A stretch of 64,000 bases of DNA from Channa striata (GCA_033026295.1 CM065170.1:18114040-18178039); one strand, 5' to 3'. Numbered from the stretch's first letter, positions 12,001-26,484 are shown. Notes: generated by a model not told the origin, from the sequence alone. Numbers and translations: made by a program.

Positions 12001-14784
12001 GCACATTGAAACGATCACAGATTAGTGCGATGAGAACATATCCAGGATCCAATACATGCAGTTGATACTAATGCTTTAGCATTAATATTACAGTTAGATT
12101 TTCCATTTCTAAATCAAAAGCATACATCATGTCAATAAAAGTAATCAATAACATTTATGATGATTCAGCTTCTATAAGCCACTAAAACCATGCCAGCTGT
12201 CAATCACAACTGTGCTATTTTTGATAGCACATGTCTATAATGAAATAGCTCAATGCTTTCTGTTCTAAAAACGAATTGTAAATATGCTGATATAAAGCAA
12301 TGTTTACAAATAAAACTAATTTGAATACCCATGTTATAGGACTAATTATGTCCAGTTGTGCATATTAAGGAAATTGATGAAATTAAACCATGGTGTAGAA
12401 TGTAGGCAATCCAAGATTACACTGAACAAAAATAGTTTACAAAAAGTTCCCATTTCAGTCCAGAGCAAACAGGCAACAGGACTCCAGAACTCTCGCTTTG
12501 GCACAGAAGTCCATCTATGATTTACTGTCATTTGACCTGCACTGCTTTGGTTGTCCAGTCTGGACAATGATGTCATTGTTGCTGGGTGAACTGCACCTGC
12601 CGGCAAAGACACTGACACGAAAGACGCCATGTCACACTAATCAATCAATGACTTGAAATATTACTTACTAAATTTACTCTAATATTAATCTTCATTACTT
12701 TTACTTACTAGTGTACATACTTGTTCACGTGGTTGACTTAATTGCAAACCCATTATGGGGAATTACCACTGCAGAGACAAAAACAGCCACAATGAAGACC
12801 ACAGATGCACACGTTTAAAATAACGAAAGGCAGCAAGTTTCTTCTGCTGCACAAGACTTTTAGGAAACAAACAGCAGCATCAGAGGTGCCCCATCACCTC
12901 ATGGACAAAATTCCTCTCCTGTAACGGAGTACAATCCACTCTGATTGGACTGTTAGGAGCTTAACATCCACTGCAGTTCTATAAATATAAAAGCTTCTCG
13001 TGTGAGACGCTTTTTCATACAGCGACTACAAATAATGAATGAATAGGTGAAAAGTGATAAGAGCTAAAACTAGTTTCTCATCCAAGTGGCAGCAGAGGCC
13101 AAGCAGATAAAGAGAAATATGGACAGACAAGAAGAAAGGCAGGCAGGGTTACTCAAATACAGGGTCTACAAGCAGATTTTTCAGAACGCGTTTTGTAAAT
13201 GCTTAACATTTTTCATTAGTGATCAAAGTGGAAATAAAGAAAGGGAAATACTTGATAGAGCATATTACAGTGTCTTCTATAAATCCTAACTTGGTACCAA
13301 AGACTCAAACGCCAGTCAAACTTACGAGTCTCGAGTCATCTTGACATTAGTAGATGTGCAAATCCGGAAACACTCGGCCTAATAAAAATTCTGCCGTTGG
13401 ATCTGCTGGGTTAGAATTCTTCAAATGTCCAAGCTCTCCACAGACTGATGGTTTGAGCAGCTGCTCGGCCGACTGCAGGACTGACTGCCTTCACTTCAGA
13501 GGGGGAAAGTGAACCTGTACTTAGATGGACAGTGACAGGGGGAGGCACCCAGGGAGGCTAAAAGTGGAGCAGCTGTGTGGAGGATGGTATGAGGTGGGTG
13601 CAATAAGTCTTCAGTTTGGAGGGGGGGGTCTTTTAGAAGGGAAGCCCTCCCCCGTAGAATGTCTCTCTGCCCTGTGCAAAAATAGATGACTTGCACACGT
13701 CACCAGCCTGGTTTATGTAGAGGGCTGGCAAGACCCCACCAACACATGGTTTACTCCTACTGATACAGATGTTACCATCCCCTACCAAAGAAGGAAATGT
13801 GTCAAGTTAAACAAATGCCTGTAAGAAAATTAGTGACATCATCCTTCAAAATTGGAGCCAAACCAAGATTTTTAAAATGCTGATCTACATTTAAAACATT
13901 CCTTTAAGGCTCATCAGAGTCATTTCCAAATGCCATAATACAGTTTAACAAGTAGCCTAGTTTCACACAAGTCAATTTTAATTGGTCATGCTGAGATATC
14001 GCATTTAAATAAAAGAAATTATTCCACAGCATTTCCGTTCATGTCAGCACAGCTAGGTTGGCTTTCCTAACAGAAGACGTTCTAGTACGCCACAGTGGGA
14101 AAGGTAAAGGTAATGAATACAATGACTGATGGCTGAATTTAGAACCATTCGGCTGCTTGAGTTTCAGGGTCCTGGTGCAGTTTTATTTGTGGAGATGCAC
14201 TGTGATCCTGTCATTGCTTAAAGTCAAATCGTGTTTCTTGCTTGACCCTGGATAAACAGGTAACATCACTATGAATGACACGTGCTTCTGTTAATAACAA
14301 AACCAAGGATGCGGAAACTACAAGACATCATGGCGACACTGGTCCACGTTCCTTTATCACACAAATCATGTTTTAGCCAGAATTGTGCCACTTATTGTCA
14401 CTTTATGCTATAACTGGTTAGGGAGTTAGTTTATTTTAGAAATATTTTAAGTTCAATTCATTTATTTAGTAAACACAACAATAAATGGTTTCAAGGACAA
14501 TCTGTCCAAAAGTATGTTATCTTCATTTGTTTTATTCAGCTAAAAAAAGTTTTTTTTTTTTATTAAAAAGAGCGGGGTGGCTATAATAGCTGAATTTTTG
14601 CACTGCCTCCCTTCAACTATGGCCATTTGGAGCAGGTGTAAATCTCGTCGGTCAACCAGCTCAGACATCACGTACATTGAGCTCTGTACTTCACAGCATT
14701 ACTGCTACAAATGTGATGATACATTTCAAACATTTATATTTAACCAATGTGGATTGTTGAAATCATCAACTTGGATACATTTTT
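9042..14784. other. Non-coding; (GA)-rich tract at 9837-9892, possible MITE at 10365-11000
   Basis: AT-rich and unrecognised apart from an impure GA microsatellite at 9837-9892 and a stretch from ACACACCA (10373-10380) to its inverse TGGTGTGT (10993-11000), which reads like a decayed non-autonomous DNA element. No coding potential supported. Confidence 0.45.
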
Positions 14785-14830
14785 GATTCATTTTATTTTA
14801 CCTTTATTTCACAAGGAAAAAATTTAAAAG
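14785..14830 (-). repeat. LINE-type 3' tail remnant (weak)
   Basis: TTTTATTTTACCTTTATTTC followed by ACAAGGAAAAAA resembles the reverse complement of a 3' end seen in teleost non-LTR retrotransposons. Very short and diverged. Confidence 0.25.
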
Positions 14831-15194
14831 AAAATATAAATAATCATCAATACATAAATCATATTATAGATCTTATAGATCATATCATAAATCCTACAGA
14901 TTCTTAGTGAAGTTAAGGTGTGTGAAAATGTGCAAAAATGATGTCTCATGCTCCCTGAAGCAATATTTTACAATTAGAGCCGAGAGATCACTTGCATTTT
15001 CATCTTGAAATATGCCAGTTCCTTCAGGGAAGAAAAAAAACAATATTGTTCACAAAAAAACCAAAAACACTATTTATTCAGTATAGTGAGGTCAGCTACT
15101 CTTTGCATCAATTAGAGCTAAATAACCTGTTGTCAGCTCGGACATATTAACCACTGCAGGTTCCTACATATTTTCCTAGTAAAATCCAGGTGAG

Positions 15195-15474
15195 GACATT
15201 TCTACGACAGTGTAGCCAGACAGTGTATACAATTGTTTAGTGACAAGAACTTTCCAAAAGAGCTGCAGCTTTGGAGGTGCTTTGACCCTTCACTATTTAC
15301 ACTGAAGGCTCAGTGTCTCAATATCAGGTCTTATTCTTCAAACATCACCATCAGAAGCATAATATCCACTTGCTCCCTTACAAAATCCACCCACTTCCGG
15401 ATGACATGGTAACAAGATGAACAATGCCATTCAGTGTAAATGTCATTGGTTATAATGTTATGGCTGATCAGTGG
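15195..15474 (+). repeat. Non-autonomous DNA transposon remnant ending TAATGTTATGGCTGATC
   Basis: Contains ATCCACTTGCTCCCTTACA, CCACCCACTTCC, CATGGTAACAAGAT and the end TATAATGTTATGGCTGATCA, the arrangement of a common teleost element. A scrap with the matching opposite end (GATCCACCACAACATTAG) lies at 55270. No transposase. Confidence 0.5.
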
Positions 15475-16452
15475 ATAGCTTAATGTACAAGACTAATTTA
15501 AACTCACTGGATCAATAGAACCACAGGTAGACAAATGCTGGGCTTTCTGACCTCCCACAGGGTGAGGAAAGCTCTGTCTGGTGGCCATGGAAACAATACT
15601 CTAAGGCTTAATAGATCGATATGAAATGTAATTGTGGTCAATGCCAAAACAGTAGGTTTAGATCATCTCATACTGTATATATCTGATTTTGCAGTAAGAA
15701 TGTATAGTTTTTTGCATTTAAAATATAATGGTATATGCTACATTTGTCAGTTATTCATTAATTGACTACCTTTGCTTGTGTACCAACTCGAATTCACCTT
15801 CCCTGCCTTCCTTGCCTAATACTTCTCTGCCCCTCTGCTCACCTCTTTATACTAAAGATGCTAAAGAATTTAGACTATCAACGAGAAATACCGGTAGTCT
15901 TCAAGAGTGGACAATGAATGTGCAGGAAGCAAACCTTAGGTTTTACTATTTGTCCTAAAAAAAAAGTTTTGGTTTTAAATAGAAGGGTACATGCTAGGAG
16001 AAGGTGTGGAACATGTCTGTCTATGGCAAGGACCACAGACTACCACATCACAAAATAAATAAAATAAATACAATAAATAAAATTACAACAAACAAAGTTG
16101 ATGAAAAATGTTCTAAAAAGCAGAAATCATTGTAACTCTCTGATTTGAAATATCTTAACTGATCTGCCGGTGCTGTTAATTTAGTCTGGTCACAGGGAGC
16201 TTCAACAGCTCTCTCAATTTAATTTGGAGCCGATTTCTTTAAAAGACATTTGACAAACATTGCTGGAGCTTAAAGCATCATAATACACAAGCAAGCAGAT
16301 GGGCTATGACATCATGAAATGGCTAACATTCTTTTTTGACTGCTTTTGCATGTCATAGCAGTCTTCTACCCAAATGTGTGACAATAAATCAACATGTTGT
16401 ACACAATGTACAACATATTTCAAAATTGTGGTTTGCCGTATAATATACTTTA
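15475..16452. other. Non-coding, (AAAT)n-like tract at 16051-16082
   Basis: Short AAAT-rich microsatellite; otherwise nothing recognised. Confidence 0.55.
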
Positions 16453-16508
16453 GGGGCCACGACCCTACACAGGATAAGCGATTAACAAATAACAGATGGA
16501 TTGGTGGA
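16453..16508 (-). repeat. Dispersed repeat fragment (ATCC..CGCTTATCCTGTGTAGGGTCGTGG)
   Basis: Reverse complement reads TAATCGCTTATCCTGTGTAG then GGTCGTGG, the opening segment of the interspersed repeat also present at 2822, 40029 and 62237. Confidence 0.5.
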
Positions 16509-18354
16509 CATACTTTGGGTTTTCACCAATAACACCTAATAAAAACGTCACACATCTTCACCCCAAACCTGCCTCTATACTTTGACAATAAGCCAGCATG
16601 GTAATGGCGATATCCCTACAGTGTCAGCATACAGAAGGGTCCACAATAATCCCCCATGCCAGGTTAAATATCTCTCTCCTATTCAACCAGATAATGTGAC
16701 ACGAAGTTCTTGACCATCTCCCTCCAACTGTAACTAAAAATACTAAATCTGCTGCAGCAGAAAAACTAAATACAAAGACTTTTCTCCAGGCTTAAAACAG
16801 ACCAGTATCTATGGGCATACACAACTGGAATATAGAAATACATCATTATCACCTTTCTGGCAGTTTTAAATTATAAATTGAGAAATTATAAGTTTGTTAA
16901 AAAAGAATTCATAGCAGAGCTGCCTTATTGGTCAGCACAGTTCTTAGTCAATTACTGTAAATCTAGGCAATTCATTAAACAGAGTGTGTTAAAGCCATAA
17001 GACAATCATCTGATGCATGTCTGGAAAGAAGGCTTCATTGGTAGTAAAGGATTACAGACTGCTTTATTACCTTTAAGGGAAAACTAATCTAGGAAATCCT
17101 TATGTAATCCGTCAATACATTTCTTAGCAGTAAAAAGCTGATTTTAAATAACCTTGAAGGCCAAAGTCCAACACATTAAGAAAAGCTCATAAGTTTGTAT
17201 TCCTTTGTTTATGTTTCAAAACAAAGCTAACATTAGGCAACAATTATAAAAAGACAATTCCATTAACGACAACAAGTCAGTACTGAGATATAGATACCAG
17301 AGTATCTGCGTATCTCACAGATCAAAAACACCTTGCAAATTTAAGTTATTATTGAGTTAGGTTGAAATTTTTATGCACCTGTTGCTGACACAAGAAGCCT
17401 GTGTCACCAGTTTTCAAAGTGTAGTACATACAACCAGCAGAGAGAAAGACAATAAGAATAACATTAAAGAAAGTGACTGCTGGTGGCGGGGAAAACCAGG
17501 ATAATTCATCACAAAAAACCTCCTTCATGACTAAAATGAATAAGAGCCGATGTAACACTTCTTCCCACTCCCCCACCCTCCTTCAGCCCACTCTCAAAAC
17601 ACTCTCTATTCATTCATCCCTTTCTCTTGAACCCATTCTTCTACTCCATCCCTCTCAGAGTCTCCTCTTTTTCCCACTCTGCCCATCCAAAACTGCTTCA
17701 TTCCCTCTTCGTGATTCTGCTTCTGTCTCCTCCCCCCTTCCTCTCTTCCCCTCTTCCTCTCCCTCCATCTCTCTCATTCACTCCCTCTCCTCTCATCTCC
17801 TCAGTTCAACACTCATGCCAGCAGACCATTGATGTGGTCTCTATGGTGATGTTGGTTTTTTTTTAATAGGCCAGTGGACTGACTGAATCAGGGTGACACT
17901 CAGTGAGTCCATTGTTGTATCTGAGTCACAAATTGTGAGAAATAGATTATCCAAGTTTTTTATATTCAAAAGGTGTGTGTGTTTACGTACATGTTTGGGC
18001 ATGTGGCTCGATACTTATAAAAAATTGTGGTTCCAAACAACTTACTTTTGAACCAGCGGGTTGGAAAAGAAAATCATTGTGACAAAAGCCATACACTTAC
18101 ATACACAATACATCATACACAGTACATAAATCAATTACTGTTAAAAAAGTGTAATAAAATAAATGAAATAATTACAGGTCCACAATCCATTTCCATGTCA
18201 TGAAGTTACATTGAGGTAAGGCTTTAAAGTCAGATAACACCCTGCACCAGAGCCACAACTAAAAAAATAAAATTATTCAACTGAACTCATATGTAGGCAT
18301 AGACTAGTTTAGTTGGACTGTGACCTTAAAAATCTTACAGAATGTGTATTTATG
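16509..18354. other. Non-coding; pyrimidine-rich block 17555-17815
   Basis: A C/T-rich strand asymmetry spans about 260 bases and produces low-complexity open frames rich in Ser, Leu and Pro. No gene supported. Confidence 0.55.
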
Positions 18355-18405
<51 letters not shown>

Positions 18406-18415
18406 GTGTGTGTGT
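18355..18415. repeat. (AT)n(GT)n microsatellite
   Basis: ATATAT passing into about 25 GT units with one interruption (GTTG). Confidence 0.95.
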
Positions 18416-21400
18416 TTATATTTATAATTTTGTAATAATATATTTAATATCATTATGTTAATACCTGGTGTTGACTTCATGAAATTATTAATACTATAAT
18501 TACTATAATATAAGGTTACAAAAGCAATACATATAAATGAAATACCATTGGGTTGTAATGCTCTACCATATGATTTTGTTATCATCAATAATTCCTCCCC
18601 ATGACAAAAATTTGGAAACAGAAACAGAAGAATAAAGAAAATGAATCAATACACAAAAGTATAGGCAGTATCTTGATCTCTCGTCACCACAATATGCACC
18701 CAGTTGACACATTTGTTTCCACAAAGGTGAGGAAAAAACAGAGACCATACATTTTTATCCACTTACCCCTCCCCATTTACTATTATCCATGACCTGCTGT
18801 TTGATTCTGCCTCTCTGTTTATCTTGATTATTGTAATATGGATTGCATCGTCGGAAAGTCAAACATTTCATTTTTCTTTAAATGTGAGTCAGTTGTTTCT
18901 CAAACTTTCTTTTTCCACTCTCACTGAATTCCACTGCATGTGAAACCTGCAGGAAGCTTCTTACTGTTTTGGTGCTACAGCATTTTAATTGGAGCTATTG
19001 TATTCTTTCAAAGTGCAATCGTTTTTAGTTGTTGTCTAGGCTACGTTTTACATGTGTGATATATGCATAACATTAGATTTTTATAATAATTTAATATAAT
19101 ACACAAAAGCCCACTATATATGTATACATGCCAAAACCTGTTACCGAGCCGCTGCACACACCTAGTCCTGTCCAAGATTTATTATTCCCAAGCCTGGGCC
19201 GCACATTTCACCATGACAGACTAGTTAAACCTGCTAGAAGTTGGAATACCAATTACTGTACAACTTTGTGTGTGTGAACATGCTGGTGAGTATGCACATA
19301 AAAAATATAAAAACATAGATCACCCCGGTTTCCTGGCACTAAGTTCGCACAGCAAATGTTCAGCTCAGCACTGCACCTACAGCAAGCATAAAATAAAAAA
19401 GCCAACGATCAAATTATGATGTGGACACAACAAGACTGAGCGAGCAAATGATTTTTGAAGAAAAGATACACTCCACCTAAAAATGAACCCCTGTGTAATG
19501 TTTAAAGCCAGCTGGTAAATCATTGTAGGTAACATATTTCTTCGCAGATGAACTTGTGCCTGTGCTCAAGATGTGATACTGTATGAAGCAAGCATCATAT
19601 GCCCATAGACACAAACCATCCATGCAACTTAATCCGCTTCTCAGCTGCAAATCCATATGCTCCGCATGTTCCAAACACTTGCCCAAATAGGGCTAAATCC
19701 GCTGCTTCTGACAGAGTTTTGGAGGCAGATGAAACCTGACTGCAGTGTGTTTAGTGAAGTGTTTGAAACGTATTGAGAATAATCAAACAGTGAGTCATAA
19801 GGAAGAAATGTATCAAAGTCATGGCTGTTTCTTCAGCCTTTCATTATTTACAGCTTTATTGTACATGTGTTTTTCCCACCAGGCCCCCAGCAAGTTTTAG
19901 TCACAGGTAGTCACGAGTTGGGCTGGTTCTCTTAAACTGCTGCTCCTCTATTGTCAGCCACTGTGCAACTGCTGATACGTTTCCTTGCTTAAGAGCTACA
20001 GTATAACATTTTAAAAAGGAACACGGGCAGGAAGCTCACTTTCTCAAGTTTAGTAGTACACCCACAAATAAAAGTTAACCACTACTAAGAACACATGCAT
20101 GCGGTCCAGACCTGCCACCCATTGAAAACGTTTAGAGCAATAGATAGTGAAAAATAACACTATTGAGGCCCAGAACAGTTGAGCAGCTGAATGTGTCAAG
20201 CAGCAATTTAACAAAAGTTTGCCTTAAAAATGTAAGAAATCGGTTTCCTCGGGCGCTGACAGTACAAATGCTTAGGGAAAAAGAGAACTAAATAAAGAGT
20301 CTAAATCTCATTTAGGGGACACAAACACAGACATACATTTCCTTTATTCTAATCTCATAATACAATATCCAAAGGTGTGTTAACATCACAACAGAAAAAA
20401 ATATGCCAATATATTTTGCCAAGTTTAAGGAGGTGTTCAGCAGTAATGGGCTGTGCCATGGGCTCCAACCCAAAGGTCACTACGACGGCGACCAAAGTTT
20501 AAGAAAATAAAATAAATGTGAACTTTAGCCAGGCCCATTGCATCACTTGCCAATTTGAATGCATCCATTCGATCATGCAAAGGAGTTTTCACCAAACCAC
20601 TCCACTTCTTTAATTAAAATGAAATTATAGTATTTTCTACCTGAAGTCATCTAACCACCTTTTGGATTGACAAGTACTTTCAAAATAGTTACGAAAAATA
20701 GACACTTCTGCAACAATTTTATACAATAGCACCACTGAATATATTCATATTAATCTCTCACCCATACAGGAATGACCACTTTAACCATTGCTTCAAACTC
20801 AACAGAAGACACAAAAAGCCAGTGGTGTCCTATTGCTCATAACACACTTGTCTTTTTGGTTCATCAGGAGGAGGACAAGGCCGTGCTTGTGTGTACTCAC
20901 GTACACTGATGTTAAAAGAGGGGAGCAGTTTATAAAAGCTCTTGTTGAGGCCGTTCCTACCGTGTCTCTCCCTCCTCTGCTTTCAGTTTGTGCTGAGCCT
21001 GAGGAATTCCACTCACACAGGGGTCTGTGTGTGAGTGTGTTGGCGTCTTATTTTGGACTCGCATAGTGTGTTTCCTAGGTTTGCGAGTGTGTGTGCAGTC
21101 TGTGCTTTGTTATACAGAAGGCTGCCAAACCTCCGCTGCCATAACAAGGCTTTGCGGGCCAATGGCATCTGCAAGGCATATAAGATGATGAGCTACAGAA
21201 AGTCCAAACATTCGTGTGAAAGGTCCAATTTTTACTGGATTGAAAGGGACTGTCTGCAGCAGTTGGACACTATGAGAGCGGTGAGACTGACCCAAAGCAC
21301 TAAAGTTGCGGGCCAGACAGCTACACAATGCGGAGACTCACTATGAAGCTGAGAGCCCTGCATCCAGCCTGCTGTTGTGCTGCGGTGAGAAAGGAGCAAA

Positions 21401-24400
21401 GAGCTAAAGAGAATACAAAGGCTGCTAATAACCTGATTGATGGCAGAGAGGCAGAGAGAAATCTGGCCTGCAGAGAAGAAAGGACACTTTCAGAATATAC
21501 AGTGCATGTTGTGAGTTTAGCTGACAGGATTTTAAGGCTGCAAGCAGTCAGCTGTGAAAGCCATTATTAATTATCTTGTTAGTCCTCTTATTATAGCTGA
21601 CTGTTGGTAACTTTCACTTCATTCACGCTCTGCAACTTTTGGGAAAAGTGCAACAAAAACACTATTATTAATTATACCAGCGGCTACAAAGTGTTAGGTG
21701 CAGCAATTTAATCTGAAAGAAAGGTTTTCTCTGTTGTATTAACAACTCATTTTGCTGCCCCGATAATGCCTCAGTCCCACAGCTAGTCACATTATGAAAA
21801 AAAAAAAATTGACACCTTTCACAATAGATTTATTTTTATATTATACGTTTTCAGATTATGGCTGTTTGTTTGCACCAGTTACCTACAGTCATATTTCTTC
21901 TTTTTCAGCTTTACAGTTCTGAACCATTTTGAAATCACAGATGTTGTTTGAGCCCTCTTTGGCACAATTTTATCATGCTCTGCAGCAGGACTCCCAATCA
22001 GGCAATCAACCTTGAGGATAAAAGGTGACGAGCAGACTCCTCTGGGCTCTGCTGTGGTTTAATGGTGGTGTGATTGATCCCGAGACTGTGCAGACAGTCC
22101 AGGCGAACATATAAATCACTTGTGGATTTAATAAACTCACTGGTACACTACAAGACCACGTGTGTGCACATACACAAATTGCTTCACATTCCTTTGTGAA
22201 GCCTTGACATGTGATGGGGAGATACTAATCCAAGATGCAAGAACTACTGTAATTCTACAACAGTAATATAAGCAATGTTATAAAAGGGTTCAGGACACAC
22301 ACAAGTGATATGTCATTTCACATTTCTCTGCCTTTATGCACATATGTTCTGACTTCTGAACCTGAAAACCTTCAAAAAAGAGGATTTAGTGCAGGACTCT
22401 TCATAGAAGCTTATTATAACTAATAAATCATATGTATGATAAACAGTATTTGTACATACACATGCACTGATATAAAAGGTGCACTGAAAAATATATATTT
22501 AAAAAAACACAAATCCATGAACCACAAGCACATGAAGAAATTATTTACAAGGACATGCATACAAGAGTTACAGTCTTGTTTGCGCTGAGGTCTTTACACA
22601 GTCAGGAATTTTACTAAGACAACAGGCCTCATCAAAAGCATCAGCAAAAGAAACAAAAGTCCTGATGAAGCAGCCTGCTCCCCTGCTCTCATGCAGCTCT
22701 CCCTTTGCTTCTCAATTACTGAAAATATTTATCCAAGTTATCCTCCCATTCCTCCTAAACTGTAAAACCTTTTCAGTGCATCATCTTTTACTGCCTACAC
22801 TCCCCCTGGCAGAGGGAAAGAGGAGATCATTACACGGAGTGATCAATCACGTGTGTCCCAAGTCGGACTAAAACTGGAATTAACAGCAAGTTGCCTGTAA
22901 GGATTTAAATATGTTGCTGTATACTGCCTCTGGCATTTGCCACATGTATGGAAAGATTCACAGTAACACGGCTTCTGAAGTGCTTTAATTAAAGCACATT
23001 CATTGCACTCAGGTGATCGCCATTTATCATTTATAAACCCAAGTAGCTGCACTACTAGTGATTTAGACAAGGTACTTTATAGTGGGTGAATACATATGCA
23101 CTTTAGTAGTTATCTTTGATTAATTTGGATTACTTTGTCAATGTAAAAAAGATTTTACATACCAGTTATGAAATATTTTAATTAAAGAAAATTATGGACA
23201 ATATTGCAATAAAACAAACAAAACTTCCAGAATGGTGAAAACATTTTGTAGGCACTGCATGTTAGGAAAGTTTAGTGTTTTCATGTTAGTTTGTTTTAAT
23301 TTCAGTAGATTAGTTTTGTAAAAAACTGTCCTTGACAAAGTTTATTCTTAGATAAATAATTAAAAATAAAAACTGACTACAATGAAAAAGAAATAAAACT
23401 AAAAATAAATAGACTACGACACTGTGCAAATGAATTACTGAATTTTGCTCTTGATGTAATAACAGTGCAGTGCATGTTTTCAGTTTGTGACATTTGTTAC
23501 TGCTGCTGTGTGATTCACACATTCTCAAAGGGAAATATGATAAATGCTACACACATAAGGATGGTTTCAAATTTGAGATCTTCTCATGCCTCAGCTTTGA
23601 CAACTAAAACACGCAAATTGTAATGTTTATGTGCACAGCAGGTTATTGTTTGTGGACCAATCTCACAGTGGAATGGGGAAAAAGCCTGACTTGTTGCTGT
23701 CATCCTGTGTGTTGAAGCAGCAGTTATAGCTACAGCTATGCTATATTTTTATTAATGAGTAGCTTTGTAGCTTGGTTTGAGCTGCAAGAGAGGAAAATAC
23801 CCAGCTTGAAAGTGTCTGACACTTAAAACAGAATACAATAAATTGGGAGCACTTTGGCTTGAAGCACTGGTCAGTAACTCCCAACTCTGAGCTGAGGAAG
23901 TTGAAGACTTCTTTCTATCTCTAATAAACACACACACAGATATGAACACACTCATAACTGCTCTCAGAGCCCTAATAAAAGTGGCCATGTTTGCTGTGTG
24001 AAACAATAGCTATGACCCATCTGTTAGCGTGGGCGTGAGAAAGAGAGAAAACCGAGAAAAGAAATTGAGAGATGGCAGGTGAGAAGAATAAAAAAAAAAC
24101 AGGAATATTATAGTAAATGAATGAATAGTGTGAGAGAAAGAAATTTGTTATTGTGTTTACTTGTCAAAGGTTTACTAAAAAGCTCATAAAGTGTCATTAA
24201 TGAGTGTCATTAATTTTAATGAGAAAAAAATAATAGAAGCAATAATAGAAGCAGACTTTTTCATTCTAATTTTTCAGAAGCGACAACGATATTTCTGCGT
24301 AGAGGCTGAAGGAGAAGCCTCACAGTGAGCTGAATCAGATTAGCTGTCTCGAGAAACGTGTGTATGCTGTGATTTTGTGAGCACTGAAGATCTACATTTT

Positions 24401-25629
24401 TAGATAGTAAACGCAGATTTATTCAACTGTTCACATCAAATGATAGAAATACAAATGAAACACAGCAAATCATTAAACAGACAGACTAAAAAGGATGGGG
24501 AGAATAGCACAAATAGAAATAAAAAAGGGCAACTAAAGGGCACAAGAGAAAGGAGCTCGTGAGTGAGGAATAAAACAGGCTGGATGCCCAAAGTGAAGCA
24601 TTTCTCTTTATCTTGAGCTGATAAGAGCAGACTTAATTCACGCAGTGTAAGATGGAGGACAGACACTGCTCCAGGTCTCTCTTTCACACATGCAAAGACG
24701 GCCTGGATGACTTTGAGGACCCTTGAAGACATTCGTTGGCCCCAAAAACGAACACTATTCATTTTAAATTTTAATAATTTTAAGTGACATTTCCCAAAAT
24801 TCAACTTCTAGAGTGTCTTCTTCTTAGTTCTTTTCCACAATGTTAAATACTGAAACATTTTTTTGTTTTAGACAACACAAGGAAAGCAAGATATAGTTGT
24901 AGCAGCACATTTTTGAGCCGTAGCACTACACACTTGGCTCTCTGCTCAGTGTTTCCAGCGTCATGTGTGATTGAGTAAAGGCAGAAAGAGCTGTAATCTC
25001 ACTAAAGTTGGGACATTTTTACCGGTGATCTGCATCTTCTTTTTGAAAAGCGTTAGGAACTGACAGTAGGAGACTAACTGCCAAGTCTGGACTGTAGCCC
25101 CGGACCCTTTTCACTACTTAGCTGTTGTTATAAATGTTATTGAAAAGGCATACAGAATATACATATAGAGTATGACAGGGTGGGTATATTGTATATACAA
25201 AGTATATGTGGCCACACACTTTGTAAACAGTCCGAGAGAACGACGTCATCCACAATGAATTCCCTAGAGGGCCATTTCCTCTCGCTCTACATCGCCACTG
25301 GTAGACCACTTATTTGCTGCCTAATATATCAAACAACAGCTCAGGGCTGGGCAGAGCAGAGTAGATTAATATTGATGTTTCATGCTAATGCTAGCTGATA
25401 TTTCATATTGTAACTCTTTATGAGCCATAATCAATAATCTAAATAAGTGCTTTTTTGTGTCTTCAGAATGAATTACCAATGAATTGAATAGGGAATTTCA
25501 TTTCATGAGGACATATTCTGAGTCTTGACAAATAAATGAACATTCCTCATGCATTTCATTCCATCATCGTCCAATTTACAGTCAGTGTTCTACATCATGA
25601 AACTTGATGTCCTCGCAAATAGAGGCTGA
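18416..25629. other. Non-coding, no gene recognised
   Basis: Seven kilobases of AT-rich DNA with unusually few recognisable repeats. It holds tandemly duplicated TAAT-rich motifs at 24191-24254 and a minus-strand open frame at 24436-24804 (122 codons) without family match. Overlapping plus-strand frames at 20788-21570 also lack any signature. Confidence 0.5.
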
Positions 25630-25850
25630 AGACAACACTCATTTATAACCTTAACCTTTGTAATCTCCTACACAAATTCTGATATGCTGTTGCTGATTTG
25701 CTATTTGGTAAAGAGTTAATAATGCACTGTACACCAACTGGGCACACGATTAGCATCGCCACCACCACATTAAGAAACACTAGATGGTGGTAATGTTGTG
25801 GCAGATTAGTGCATTTTGCATCTGCCAGATGGTGCATCTCACCATCTCAT

Positions 25851-26091
25851 GGGGCGACTGTGGCGCCGTCCACCAATGCTACAGTTGTTGGTTCGATCGG
25901 CTCCTCTGGTCACATGTCAAAGTGTCCTTGAGCAAGACACTAAACCTGCTTAGTAGCTGTTGGCCAGCTGCATAGCAGATTCCCCATCAGTGAGTAAACG
26001 TGCGTGTGACTGTGAGTGTGAATGGGTACATAAGAAGCAGTGTAAACAGGTAGAAAAGCGCGATATAAGTGCAGACCATTTACCATTTCAT
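25851..26091 (+). repeat. tRNA-derived SINE (copy 1)
   Basis: Head GGGGCGACTGTGGCG, pol III B-box-like GGTTCGATCGG at 25890-25900, body AAGTGTCCTTGAGCAAGACA and tail GAAAAGCGCGATATAAGTGC then AGACCATTTACC. ACCATCTCAT before the head and ACCATTTCAT at the tail agree at 9 of 10 bases and may be target-site duplications. A second copy of the same family lies at 33342-33580 in the other orientation. Confidence 0.8.
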
Positions 26092-26410
26092 CAGATGTTG
26101 CCTGAATAAAAAACAAATCATAGAAAATAAAAATTAAATAGAAAAAAAGAAAAGTCATCTAATTTAAAAATAGACAACTACTGTATTGCTCTACCCAGCA
26201 GACACACGTGAACGACAAAATTAAGTCCACTGTTCTACAGTTATAAGCTGCTGTGTTTTTGGAAAGTGTGGAGTGATTGACGTGTGAGACCCTTGACCTG
26301 AGCAGAAACATCACACAAAGAAAAGAGAGGAAAGAACAGACAGCTGCTGCTTCTTCATATTGAAGACAGGACAGATGGATAAACACAACAGCCACCTGTT
26401 TTTACAATTC
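26092..26410. other. Non-coding, nothing recognised
   Basis: A-rich tract just after the SINE, then unremarkable sequence. Confidence 0.6.
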
Positions 26411-26422
26411 ACACACACTCTG

Positions 26423-26483
<61 letters not shown>
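26411..26483. repeat. (TC)n(AC)n microsatellite
   Basis: CTCTCTCT run followed by more than 20 AC units. Confidence 0.95.

Positions 26484-26484
<1 letters not shown>

Noticed and set aside
17473..17866. 119-codon Ser/Leu-rich frame
   Set aside because: Low-complexity pyrimidine tract; another frame of the same strand is open at the same place and no family motif is present.
25885..25905. Possible tRNA gene suggested by GGTTCGATCGG
   Set aside because: No cloverleaf can be drawn around it; it is the B-box relic in the head of a SINE.
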